Shown here piece by piece: positions 16,229-23,973 of a stretch of 64,000 bases of DNA (position 1 is its first letter; each line of letters starts with the position of its first letter). Origin of the DNA: Bacteroidetes bacterium 43-16 (GTDB taxonomy: Bacteria > Bacteroidota > Bacteroidia > Chitinophagales > Chitinophagaceae). The notes under the pieces were generated by a model. That model was not told where the DNA came from. It saw only the letters and a list, made by a program, of their open reading frames with translations, and did not search any database. The DNA lies in assembly GCA_001897525.1 (NCBI GenBank), contig MKTB01000007.1:104810-168809 (forward strand), in the 5' to 3' direction. The position numbers and the translations under genes are program-made.

Positions 16229-16324
16229 GGGCAATTTATAATAAGAGGCAGGAAAATGATGCGTGTGATATTACCTAATTATCAAGTGACTGAAATATGC
16301 CGAGGAGTATCCCGCAAAAATTCG

Positions 16325-16332
16325 TAAACTTG
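16325..16332 (+). promoter_or_regulatory. -7-like element for surE
   Basis: TAAACTTG, a 7/8 match to TAnnTTTG, 26 bp before the surE ATG. Confidence 0.45.
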
Positions 16333-16358
16333 CGCATCTCAAAACAACAACAAAAGAA

Positions 16359-17135
16359 ATGTCCAGAACCCCAAGTATTCTCATCGTGAACGATGATGGT
16401 ATTACAGCACCCGGCATTGCACGCCTTATTGAAGCTGTTCAGCATTTAGGAACGATTACAGTAGTGGCACCGGATAGTCCCCAATCAGGAATGGGACATG
16501 CCGTAACCATCGGCAATACACTGCGCCTGGAGCCTGTAGATATTTTTCATGAATTAGGGGTTGAGGCCTACCAGTGCAGCGGCACGCCGGTAGATTGCGT
16601 GAAGATAGCCCAGGACATCATCCTGAAACATAAACCCGATCTCTGTCTGAGCGGGATCAATCATGGCTCTAATGCCTCTATTAATGTCATCTATTCCGGC
16701 ACTATGTCTGCAGCTATGGAAGCCGCTATTGACGGCATCCCCGCAGCAGGCTTCTCCCTCATGGACTTCAAATGGGATGCGGACTTTTCTGTAGCCCAGC
16801 AGGTAGCCCGTGAAGTGGCCGAAAGAATGCTGGCCTCCAGGCTTCCGGAGAATTTTCTCTTGAATGTAAATATTCCCCGTTGCCCGGCAGAAGAGTTCAA
16901 AGGCATCAAAGTGGCACGCCAGGCGATGGCGCAATGGAAAGAAAATTTTGAAAAACGAATTGACCCAAGGGGAAAAGATTATTACTGGATGACGGGCAAA
17001 TTTGTCAATTACGATGTAGGCCTGGACACCGACCTTGAAGTGCTGAAAGAAGGCTATGCCTCTGTGGTACCGGTAAAGTTTGACCTGACCGACCAGGAGG
17101 TAAAATCATGGCTTAAAAGCAGCTGGAAGATATAA
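16359..17135 (+). CDS. surE: 5'/3'-nucleotidase SurE
   Basis: 258 aa. The metal-binding NDDG loop is at residues 11-14 (ILIVNDDGITAPG). The conserved CSGTPVDCVK and SGINHGSNASINVIYSGT segments complete the SurE active site. It dephosphorylates nucleoside monophosphates in the cytoplasm and is linked to stationary-phase survival in other bacteria. Full length. It stands alone between a divergent flippase operon and its own unusual duplicated terminator. Confidence 0.95.
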   Translation: MSRTPSILIVNDDGITAPGIARLIEAVQHLGTITVVAPDSPQSGMGHAVTIGNTLRLEPVDIFHELGVEAYQCSGTPVDCVKIAQDIILKHKPDLCLSGINHGSNASINVIYSGTMSAAMEAAIDGIPAAGFSLMDFKWDADFSVAQQVAREVAERMLASRLPENFLLNVNIPRCPAEEFKGIKVARQAMAQWKENFEKRIDPRGKDYYWMTGKFVNYDVGLDTDLEVLKEGYASVVPVKFDLTDQEVKSWLKSSWKI

Positions 17136-17156
17136 AAGTAGCTAAGCAGATTAGCG

Positions 17157-17213
17157 AAACCTATAAGGTTTTTAAAACCTTATAGGTTTTTAAAACCTTA
17201 TAGGTTTTTTTGC
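17157..17213 (+). terminator. Long palindromic terminator with a duplicated arm after surE
   Basis: The run reads CCTATAAGG-TTTTTAAAA-CCTTATAGG-TTTTTAAAA-CCTTATAGG-TTTTTTT. The first two blocks form a ~16-bp near-perfect hairpin. The third repeats the second arm and leads into seven T. Either copy of the right arm could pair with the left. Confidence 0.75.
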
Positions 17214-17251
17214 AGGATGGCCAAAACTCATACGGAACAACAATAAAGAAA

Positions 17252-17280
17252 AAGCCACTCTTTCCAGAGTGGCTTAAATA
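17252..17280 (-). terminator. Intrinsic terminator of the porP/sprF-family gene
   Basis: AAGCCACTCT (17252-17261) pairs exactly with AGAGTGGCTT (17266-17275). On the minus strand the hairpin is followed by TTTCTTTATT. Confidence 0.75.
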
Positions 17281-17306
17281 TTTGTACTTGTTTTGTCTAA
17301 TAAGGA

Positions 17307-18353
17307 TTAGAACTTAGGACAAGAGAAGTTGTAGCGTTTTCTAACGATCTTATCAATTACACCGTTATAAATAGCAGACATTTCCAATGCACCCTGTCCC
17401 TGGTTGATCTGGTTCATACCGGAAAGCGTTACATCATAGGCAAAGCCTAACTGCCATTTTCCCCATTCAAAACCTACATATGGCGCAATTGCATCACCAT
17501 ATCTGTACCAGGCACCTAAGTATAAAGTAGTATTGCTATGATCTTCGTCATTATAAGGGTTCAGGATAAATCCTACCGCACCACCAATCAATAATTCATA
17601 AGCAGAACCTTGTTGTTGGTACATAGTGCTCAAATAAGCAACTGTATTAGGGTTTAAGTTCAACTGACCACCTATATAACCGTTAATACGGGAGTGAATA
17701 CGTACATCAGCCGCAACGTTTTGCCCGGTGAACTTCTCAACAGGTCTGGTTAAGTGAAAGTAAGATACCCCTGCATAGACCATTGCATTCTCAGAAGCTT
17801 TACCGGAATACAACAAACCTGCGTTAAAATCAGGATAAGTAAGATCTGCATTCTGTAAATTTTCCTGTGTAGGCAGGTAAACATCAGGGCGGCTCAGATC
17901 GATCTGGTCACCGAATACCAGCTTAGAAAAATTCACTGATTTTTGAACTAAAGCAGCCTGAACACCTAAGGAAATATGGTGCTGTTTTTCCAGGCCCAAT
18001 GCTTTATGATAAGCCAGGGAAACACCGGCATTAATACTTGTTAATGCACCTGTACCGGCTCTGTCATACAACAGGTTTAAACCGAATCCGAAACCATCAC
18101 CTTCAGGCAACTTATCTCTCAGGATCTGCCTGTCGTAAGAGATAGAACCTGTCATATATGGATTATTAGAAACATTATACCATTGCGTTCTCGCAATAGC
18201 CGTCATCCTAAAATCTGTATTAATAAGGCCGGTGTGAGCCGGGTTTAAGTTTAATGGTGAGGAGAAATATTGAGTAAAGTGCGGATCTTGAGCAATAGCA
18301 TCAGAACCAACACCCATCAAAGCGACTGTAGCACCTAATAAAATTTTCTTCAT
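17307..18353 (-). CDS. Type IX secretion membrane protein, PorP/SprF family
   Basis: 348 aa from the ATG at 18353. The frame is open further upstream but crosses the -7 element. The signal peptide MKKILLGATVALMGVGSDAIAQ is followed by DPHFTQYFSSPLNLNPAHTG, the hallmark N-terminus of PorP/SprF proteins. The rest is a ~14-strand outer-membrane barrel. PorP anchors PorE and PorK/PorN rings, while SprF-like paralogues accompany particular large secreted adhesins. No SprB-like or gld gene is adjacent, so this is probably one of several paralogues. Monocistronic. Confidence 0.88.
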   Translation of the reverse strand: MKKILLGATVALMGVGSDAIAQDPHFTQYFSSPLNLNPAHTGLINTDFRMTAIARTQWYNVSNNPYMTGSISYDRQILRDKLPEGDGFGFGLNLLYDRAGTGALTSINAGVSLAYHKALGLEKQHHISLGVQAALVQKSVNFSKLVFGDQIDLSRPDVYLPTQENLQNADLTYPDFNAGLLYSGKASENAMVYAGVSYFHLTRPVEKFTGQNVAADVRIHSRINGYIGGQLNLNPNTVAYLSTMYQQQGSAYELLIGGAVGFILNPYNDEDHSNTTLYLGAWYRYGDAIAPYVGFEWGKWQLGFAYDVTLSGMNQINQGQGALEMSAIYNGVIDKIVRKRYNFSCPKF

Positions 18354-18397
18354 TGATTTGAATAAATTTTGATGATTGTTCAGGGTAATATTCTTGT

Positions 18398-18405
18398 CAA
18401 ATATA
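18398..18405 (-). promoter_or_regulatory. -7 element for the porP/sprF-family gene
   Basis: TATATTTG on the minus strand, 44 bp upstream of the chosen ATG at 18353. It supports that start over the upstream open frame. Confidence 0.6.
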
Positions 18406-18471
18406 CTCCAAATATTCACATTCCTATAACTTTCTTAATTTTTTTTCTAAAATTTGAGCAATGGCCTCATT

Positions 18472-19125
18472 TTAAAACTGCAATTTGCTGCCGAAAGCCA
18501 GATCCCCGGCATCTCCCAGCCCGGGAACAATATACCCTTTAGCCGTCAATTCTTCATCAATATCGCCTGCCCAGATGTGCACTTCCGGGTATTTGCGCAA
18601 CACCGTTTCCAGGCCTTCTGTACAGGAAATCACCGTAACGATATGGATCTGTTCCGGTCTGCCAAATTCCAGCAATCCCTGTATGGCCAGTAATAAAGAA
18701 GCCCCGGTGGCAAGCATAGGATCGGCGATGATCAATATCCGCCCTTCCAGGTCCGGACAGGTGACATAGTTTTGCTCAATTTCAAAGGTCCCGTCATTTT
18801 TATTATGCTTCCTGTAAGCAGCTATAAAGGCTGCATCTGCATGATCAAAATAATTTAGCAAACCATGATGCAAGGGCACTCCTGCTCTTAATATGGTCGC
18901 TAAAACAGGTTGTTTCTCTAAAACTTGTTGCTTTTTCAGTCCAAGTGGTGTTACCACCTCTACCTCTTTAAATGATAACATTTTACTGATCTCATAAGCA
19001 GCAATTTCGCCGATACGTTCCGTATTTCTTCTGAAACGCATCTTATCTTTTTGAACCTCAACACTTCTTATTTCCTGCATCCAATTGGATACCAGCGAGT
19101 TTTGTGCGCTTAAATTTGTTATCAT
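18472..19125 (-). CDS. upp: Uracil phosphoribosyltransferase
   Basis: 217 aa. The PRPP-binding loop DPMLATGASLLLAI and the uracil-binding C-terminal region (GYIVPGLGDAGDLAFGSK) are intact. The enzyme salvages uracil to UMP with PRPP in the cytoplasm. The gene is single, codirectional with the PorP-family gene (which begins 118 bp downstream under its own promoter). No obvious -7 element was found upstream. Confidence 0.95.
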   Translation of the reverse strand: MITNLSAQNSLVSNWMQEIRSVEVQKDKMRFRRNTERIGEIAAYEISKMLSFKEVEVVTPLGLKKQQVLEKQPVLATILRAGVPLHHGLLNYFDHADAAFIAAYRKHNKNDGTFEIEQNYVTCPDLEGRILIIADPMLATGASLLLAIQGLLEFGRPEQIHIVTVISCTEGLETVLRKYPEVHIWAGDIDEELTAKGYIVPGLGDAGDLAFGSKLQF

Positions 19126-19344
19126 TTTGTAAATAGCATTCGATTGGTATGCAAAATATGACTTTCTTTACTCCTATGCAAAATTAAGTGCTCCCATTTC
19201 ACTGGCATTCATGGTGCTGCAACAAGTACCGGCATTAAACCGATTCAGGCCAAAACAGGCAAAAACCGGAGTATTTAAATTCAATTTAAACCTAACAGTT
19301 TGTCAAATATCTAAGTACTTAAGTCAAATGATATAAATAAAATT

Positions 19345-19352
19345 TATTTTTG
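19345..19352 (+). promoter_or_regulatory. -7 element for the DUF4294 gene
   Basis: TATTTTTG fits TAnnTTTG, 22 bp before the ATG at 19375. Apart from this element I see nothing in the 249 bp between upp and this gene. Confidence 0.6.
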
Positions 19353-19374
19353 TAGTATCAAGTTTAAAACAAAC

Positions 19375-20064
19375 ATGAAAAACACGATGTTTAAACCCTT
19401 TTCACTGCTATTAACTATACTTTTCCTCGCTTGCTTTTTTTCAGCCGGTGCGCAGGACAAGAACAATAAATTTGGCATCAAGCAGGCCAATGTAGGCCCT
19501 AATGATACCATCCTGGCCTATGGCAAAATATTCGAGGGCGACACCCTGCCCCACTGGTATCTGCAGGAAGTTTTTGTTGTAGAGAGTTACCTGGACAAGA
19601 ACCGCAGTTCCCAGATGGCCCGTTTGCGTCGCAATGTGTACCTTGTTTACCCTTATGCTGTAGAGGCAGCCCGCATCTTAAACGAGCTGGATAGCGAACT
19701 CAAGAAAGCAGATGGCAGAAGGGATAAAAAGAAATACCTGAAAGCCGTAGAAGCCCAATTAAACGAAAAATTCAAAGAACCCTTAAAAAACCTGAGCACC
19801 ACCCAGGGCTCTATCCTCGTTAAGCTGATCAACCGTCAAAGCGGCCGTGATGTCTATTCCATTATTAAAGAATTAAAGGGCGGACTTAATGCCCGGATCT
19901 CCCAGACAGCGTTCTACTTCTTTGACAATAACCTTAAAGCCCAGTATGATCCTTTTAACGCCGATAAAGACATTGAGGCCGTGGTGAGAGAGATCGAATC
20001 TAAAGCCTATTACAATTACCAGATCCAGAATACCCCGGTATTGAAAATTTCCGAAAAAAGATAA
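19375..20064 (+). CDS. DUF4294 domain-containing exported protein
   Basis: 229 aa. A signal peptide (residues ~1-26, ending AGAQ) precedes a periplasmic domain of the DUF4294 type, recognised from LPHWYLQEVFVVESYLDKN and RLRRNVYLVYPYAVEAARIL. The family is common in Bacteroidota and has no established function. The charged helical middle (LNELDSELKKADGRRDKKKY) suggests a coiled region. It precedes bshB1 in the same direction but is separated from it by a long hairpin and a promoter. Confidence 0.82.
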   Translation: MKNTMFKPFSLLLTILFLACFFSAGAQDKNNKFGIKQANVGPNDTILAYGKIFEGDTLPHWYLQEVFVVESYLDKNRSSQMARLRRNVYLVYPYAVEAARILNELDSELKKADGRRDKKKYLKAVEAQLNEKFKEPLKNLSTTQGSILVKLINRQSGRDVYSIIKELKGGLNARISQTAFYFFDNNLKAQYDPFNADKDIEAVVREIESKAYYNYQIQNTPVLKISEKR

Positions 20065-20090
20065 ATCCTGTTCCCGAACGGGAATGACCC

Positions 20091-20143
20091 AAAAGCCTCC
20101 GTATTGTCTATTGAGTTGACTCAACACACAATGCGGAGGCTAG
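20091..20143. terminator. Long nested hairpin between the DUF4294 gene and bshB1
   Basis: GCCTCCGTATTGT (20095-20107) pairs with ACAATGCGGAGGC (20128-20140, one G:U). The loop contains a second palindrome, TTGAGTTGACTCAA. There is no T run after the stem on the plus strand, so it may be a weak terminator, an RNA structure or a protein site. Confidence 0.5.
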
Positions 20144-20221
20144 ATATTTATAGCATTCCGGCCGCCCCCTTAAGTCTTTTTGCCCTCCATCATTTTAGCA
20201 TATTCTTGTTTAAATTTAGGC

Positions 20222-20229
20222 TACTTTTG
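20222..20229 (+). promoter_or_regulatory. -7 element for bshB1
   Basis: TACTTTTG, 18 bp before the ATG at 20248. It decides against an upstream in-frame start at 20104. Confidence 0.6.
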
Positions 20230-20247
20230 TGCCCTAAATTATCAGCA

Positions 20248-20982
20248 ATGAAGGTATTTTTAATGGCAATAGGAGCCCATCCCGACGATGTAGAGTTGGG
20301 CTGTGCAGGTACCATTTATAATCATATACGTAAAGGTCAGGAAGTAGCTATTGTAGACCTCACAGAAGGCGAGCTGGGCTCAAGAGGCAGTGTTGCCACC
20401 AGATATGCCGAGGCAGAAGCGGCAAGAAAAATATTACAGGTTGCTCATCGCTACAACCTGCAGATGGCAGACGGCTTCTTTGAACACAGCCGGGAAAATG
20501 TACTGAAACTGGTACAGATCATCCGGAAGCATAAACCTGATGTATTACTGGCTAATGCACCTACAGATCGCCACCCCGACCATGGACGTGCCGGGCAGCT
20601 GATCCGGGATGCGGCCTTTTTAAGCGGATTACGCAAAATTGAAACGGAACTGGATGGCGTAGCCCAGGAAGCCTGGCGGCCCAAAAGAGTGTTCAATTAC
20701 ATACAGGATAAATTCATAGAACCAGATTTCATTGTCGACATCAGCGAAAGTATGGATATCAAAATGCAATCTGTAGTGGCTTACGGCAGCCAGTTTTTCA
20801 GCAAAGAGCATGAAAGCGATCCGGTAACCTATATATCGACAGATGCTTATTTAAACAAAGTGCGTAACCGGGCAGAGCAATTGGGCAGCAGGATAGGTGT
20901 CGCTTATGGAGAAGGCTTTATTTCAGAATTTTCGATCGGGGTAAAAGACCTGGACCAGTTCCTCTACCCGAAACTCTCCTAA
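20248..20982 (+). CDS. bshB1: Bacillithiol biosynthesis deacetylase BshB1
   Basis: 244 aa from the ATG at 20248. This is a LmbE/PIG-L fold zinc deacetylase with GAHPDDVELGC near the N-terminus (H11, D14 zinc ligands) and DRHPDHG in the middle (third ligand His). The DLTEGELGSRG and C-terminal GVAYGEGFISEF segments fit BshB1. It removes the acetyl group from GlcNAc-malate to give GlcN-malate in bacillithiol synthesis. An open frame reaches upstream to 20104 but crosses a hairpin and the -7 element. Confidence 0.92.
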   Translation: MKVFLMAIGAHPDDVELGCAGTIYNHIRKGQEVAIVDLTEGELGSRGSVATRYAEAEAARKILQVAHRYNLQMADGFFEHSRENVLKLVQIIRKHKPDVLLANAPTDRHPDHGRAGQLIRDAAFLSGLRKIETELDGVAQEAWRPKRVFNYIQDKFIEPDFIVDISESMDIKMQSVVAYGSQFFSKEHESDPVTYISTDAYLNKVRNRAEQLGSRIGVAYGEGFISEFSIGVKDLDQFLYPKLS

Positions 20983-21028
20983 GCGGAGCAAAGAATTACA
21001 GACAAAAAACAATTAATTCAACAAAATA

Positions 21029-21060
21029 TTTGGACGATTAAAATAAAAGTTGCACCTTTG
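21029..21060 (+). promoter_or_regulatory. Promoter of the L28-L33-DUF4295 operon
   Basis: TTTG (21029-21032), 20 bp, then CACCTTTG (21053-21060), close to the -33/-7 consensus. The ATG of rpmB follows at 21091. Confidence 0.6.
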
Positions 21061-21090
21061 CAGTCCAAAAAAAATTAAAAATAGTAAGAT

Positions 21091-21327
21091 ATGGCACGTG
21101 TATGTCAGGTAACCGGAAAAAAACCTATTACAGGTCACAAAGTATCTTTTTCTAACAAGAAATCTAAGCGTCGCTTTTTGCCAAATTTGCAAACTAAGCG
21201 TTTCTATTTAGTTGAAGAAGATCGTTGGGTGACTTTAAAAGTATCATCTGATGCAATCCGCACAATCAACAAAAAAGGACTTTTAGCAGTCGTAAAAGAT
21301 TTACGCGCTAAGGGTGTAACAGTTTAA
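21091..21327 (+). CDS. rpmB: 50S ribosomal protein L28
   Basis: 78 aa, full length. Starts [19 protein letters not shown], the usual L28 N-terminus, and ends in a Bacteroidota-type DLRAKGVTV. First gene of a three-gene operon with L33 and DUF4295, an arrangement typical of this phylum. Part of the large ribosomal subunit. Confidence 0.97.
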   Translation: MARVCQVTGKKPITGHKVSFSNKKSKRRFLPNLQTKRFYLVEEDRWVTLKVSSDAIRTINKKGLLAVVKDLRAKGVTV

Positions 21328-21359
21328 TTTAGTTTAAAAATTTAAAAATATTATCTGAG

Positions 21360-21542
21360 ATGGCTAAGAAAGGCAATCGTGTTCAGGTTATTTTAGAGTG
21401 CACAGAGCACAAAGATTCTGGAATGCCGGGAACAAGTCGTTATATCACAGTTAAGAATAAGAAAAATACGCCTGAGCGTATTGAGTTGAAAAAATACAAC
21501 TCTATTCTTAAGAAAGTAACGCTTCACAAAGAAATCAAATAA
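21360..21542 (+). CDS. rpmG: 50S ribosomal protein L33
   Basis: 60 aa. [18 protein letters not shown] and [23 protein letters not shown] are typical of L33. It lacks the paired CxxC zinc motifs, so it is the zinc-independent form (one Cys only). It lies 32 bp after rpmB. Confidence 0.97.
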   Translation: MAKKGNRVQVILECTEHKDSGMPGTSRYITVKNKKNTPERIELKKYNSILKKVTLHKEIK

Positions 21543-21604
21543 TTTTAATTAATTGTCTGACCCTTTCCCTATGGGAGAAAGCTTAAGACCAAAACGTATT
21601 AACA

Positions 21605-21775
21605 ATGGCAAAAGCAGCAAAAACCGCGATCAAGAAAGATCCTAATGCTAACTTGGACGCGAAAAACTTTACTAAAGTTGTAAAAAGTGTACGTAGCCCT
21701 AAAACAGGTGCTTATACATTTAAAGAAGCTATTATCCACAAGGATAAAGTAGCTGAATATTTCGCTAAGAAATAA
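21605..21775 (+). CDS. DUF4295 family protein, third gene of the L28-L33 operon
   Basis: 56 aa (MAKAAKTAIKKDPNANLD ... HKDKVAEYFAKK). Strongly basic, with no signal or membrane segment. A small lysine-rich DUF4295 protein regularly follows rpmB and rpmG in Bacteroidota, so a ribosome-associated role is likely but unproven. It starts 62 bp after rpmG. Confidence 0.88.
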   Translation: MAKAAKTAIKKDPNANLDAKNFTKVVKSVRSPKTGAYTFKEAIIHKDKVAEYFAKK

Positions 21776-21818
21776 GATAGAGCATACACGCAAGATCAAT
21801 CGCTACCATATTTAAAGG

Positions 21819-21850
21819 TGCAGCATGGATGTAAATTCGTGCTGCATTTC
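21819..21850 (+). terminator. Probable terminator of the ribosomal protein operon
   Basis: TGCAGCA (21819-21825) pairs with TGCTGCA (21840-21846), extendable by G:U pairs and followed by TTTC. Weaker than other terminators in the window. Confidence 0.45.
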
Positions 21851-21964
21851 TGTTTCTATACCCCATCCTGCCTCATTATAATCTTGCCAATTTAGTATAG
21901 CCACGGCTTTTTTAAGTTATTCTGTTCCTTATATGCCGTAACTTCCTGTTTAAAATTCAGTAAG

Positions 21965-23599
21965 ATGGCGCATACTAAAATGTCCTACTCTTTTGGCAGC
22001 TCTGCTACCTCGCTGCTGGGCCAGACCATCGGTCAAAATCTCCGGCAGACCTGCAAGCAGTATCCTCAACATACCGCCATCATCAGCATGGCACAAAATA
22101 TTCAACTGGACTACACGGCCTTCTGGCAAGCCACCACACAAATCGCCAAATCATTGATCGCAATTGGCATACAGGCAGGCGACCGGCTGGGCATATGGGC
22201 ACCCAATCGTTATGAATGGACCTTATTGCAATATGCAACAGCCAGGATCGGCGTGATACTGGTGAATATTAACCCGGCCTACCGCGTTTCGGAACTTGAA
22301 TATGTGATCAACCAATCGGCCATTAAAGTAATGGCTGCCTGTGTACAGTTTAAATCCAGCCATTATAAATCCATGATAGAAGCAGTGCGCAACAGCTGCC
22401 CCAGCCTGGAACATGAACTATATTTTGAAGAGAACTGGAACGAATTTCTGGCAAAGGGTACTGATGTTCAGGATGAAGTATTGGCATCTTGGGAAGAAAG
22501 GGTACAGATCGATGACCCGGTAAATATTCAATATACCTCCGGCACTACCGGATTTCCCAAAGGAGTTACCCTCTCTCACCACAACATTTTAAACAATGGC
22601 TTCTTTATCGGGGAACGCCTGCAGTACAGTCACCGGGACAGGGTCTGCATTCCTGTGCCCTTCTATCATTGCTTCGGTATGGTCATCGGCAATATTGCCT
22701 GTACCACGCACGGTGCTACTATGGTCATTCCCGGTGAAGCCTTCGATCCAGAAAGATCGCTGCTGGCAGTAGAAAAATATCAATGTACGTCTTTATATGG
22801 CGTACCTACTATGTTTATTGCCATGCTGGCCTTAGATAACTTTGAACAGTTCCAACTGGGCAGTTTGCGCACCGGGGTCATGGCTGGTTCTCCCTGCCCT
22901 GTAGCCGTCATGAAGGAAGTAAAGTCCCGGATGCATATGTCTGAAATATCGGTGTGCTATGGCATGACAGAGACCTCTCCGGTATCCCTGCAGACGAAGA
23001 TAGGTGTGCCTTTGGAAAAGCAGGTGAGCACCGTAGGTACCGTTATGGATCACCTGGAAGTGAAGATCATCGATCCTGCCAGCGGCCATATGTTGCCACA
23101 AGGCACAAAAGGAGAGCTATGTACCAGGGGCTACTCTGTAATGCTCCGGTACTGGAACAACCCTATTGCCACAGAAGCAGTAAAGGATGCCGGCGGATGG
23201 ATGCACACGGGAGATGAAGGCCTAATGGATGAAGAAGGTTATATCACTATTACAGGCCGTATCAAGGACCTCATCATCCGGGGTGGAGAGAATATATCAC
23301 CTAAAGAAGTGGAGGACTTCCTGTACACCCATGAAAGCATTGAAGACGTACAGGTGATCGGTGTACCGGACGAAAAGTTCGGGGAGCAAATAATGGCCTG
23401 GGTCAAATTAAAAGCCCATGCAGGCAGCACAACAGAACAGGAGCTGACGGATTACTGCAAACAAAACATAGCTCACTACAAAGTGCCCAGGTACTGGAAA
23501 TTTGTAGAAAGCTTCCCCATGACGATTACAGGAAAAATAAAAAAGAATGAAATGCGTGCTATAGCAGCGCAGGAGCTTGGATTAAATCCGCCACAATAA
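21965..23599 (+). CDS. AMP-binding acyl-CoA synthetase
   Basis: 544 aa, ANL superfamily. The P-loop YTSGTTGFPKGVTLSH is near residue 189. The CYGMTETSP core motif, GWMHTGDEG, and the C-terminal ITGRIKDLIIRGGENISPKEVE hinge follow, with the catalytic lysine in TGKIKKNEMR. The sequence is closest in style to medium/long-chain fatty acyl-CoA synthetases (FadD-like/FACL), which activate a carboxylate via an acyl-AMP. The exact chain length is not readable. It converges on the response-regulator gene with only 3 bp between stops and no terminator, so the two transcripts probably overlap. Confidence 0.9.
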   Translation: MAHTKMSYSFGSSATSLLGQTIGQNLRQTCKQYPQHTAIISMAQNIQLDYTAFWQATTQIAKSLIAIGIQAGDRLGIWAPNRYEWTLLQYATARIGVILVNINPAYRVSELEYVINQSAIKVMAACVQFKSSHYKSMIEAVRNSCPSLEHELYFEENWNEFLAKGTDVQDEVLASWEERVQIDDPVNIQYTSGTTGFPKGVTLSHHNILNNGFFIGERLQYSHRDRVCIPVPFYHCFGMVIGNIACTTHGATMVIPGEAFDPERSLLAVEKYQCTSLYGVPTMFIAMLALDNFEQFQLGSLRTGVMAGSPCPVAVMKEVKSRMHMSEISVCYGMTETSPVSLQTKIGVPLEKQVSTVGTVMDHLEVKIIDPASGHMLPQGTKGELCTRGYSVMLRYWNNPIATEAVKDAGGWMHTGDEGLMDEEGYITITGRIKDLIIRGGENISPKEVEDFLYTHESIEDVQVIGVPDEKFGEQIMAWVKLKAHAGSTTEQELTDYCKQNIAHYKVPRYWKFVESFPMTITGKIKKNEMRAIAAQELGLNPPQ

Positions 23600-23602
23600 G
23601 GA

Positions 23603-23968
23603 TTAAGCCAGTAAAGCTTTTACATCTGCCACCAGTTGTTTCGTACTGAAAGGTTTGGTCACATACTTGTCTGCACCCAGTGCCAGGCCTTTCTGTATGG
23701 CATCATCCGTTGTTTTGGCACTCAGGAAGATCACCTTGATATCTTTGAGGGATTCGGTGGTCTTTACGGTTTTACAGATCTCGTACCCGTCTACATCCGG
23801 CATCATAATATCCAGCAGTACCAGGTGCGGATGCTCCGTCCTGATGTGCTCCAAAGCCTCTGTACCATTGCGCGCGATCAACACCTCATAGCCGCTCTTC
23901 TTCATCAGGAATTCGAGCGACATCAGGATATACGGATCATCATCCACTACCAATACTTTATAAGCCAT
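23603..23968 (-). CDS. Single-domain response regulator (CheY-like)
   Basis: 121 aa, only a receiver domain. The acidic pocket D9-D10-D11 (VVDDDPY), the phospho-acceptor D53 in LLDIMMPDVDG, T/S in FLSAKTT and the lysine of YVTKPFS are all present, so it should be phosphorylatable. There is no DNA-binding or enzymatic output domain. It begins 5 bp after the symporter-kinase stop and is surely its partner. The signal must pass to another protein by contact or phosphotransfer. Confidence 0.92.
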   Translation of the reverse strand: MAYKVLVVDDDPYILMSLEFLMKKSGYEVLIARNGTEALEHIRTEHPHLVLLDIMMPDVDGYEICKTVKTTESLKDIKVIFLSAKTTDDAIQKGLALGADKYVTKPFSTKQLVADVKALLA

Positions 23969-23973
23969 AACCT

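Noticed and set aside
19126..19374. tRNA or riboswitch in the gap upstream of the DUF4294 gene
   Set aside because: No cloverleaf, conserved aptamer core or terminator-antiterminator pair was found, only a promoter element.
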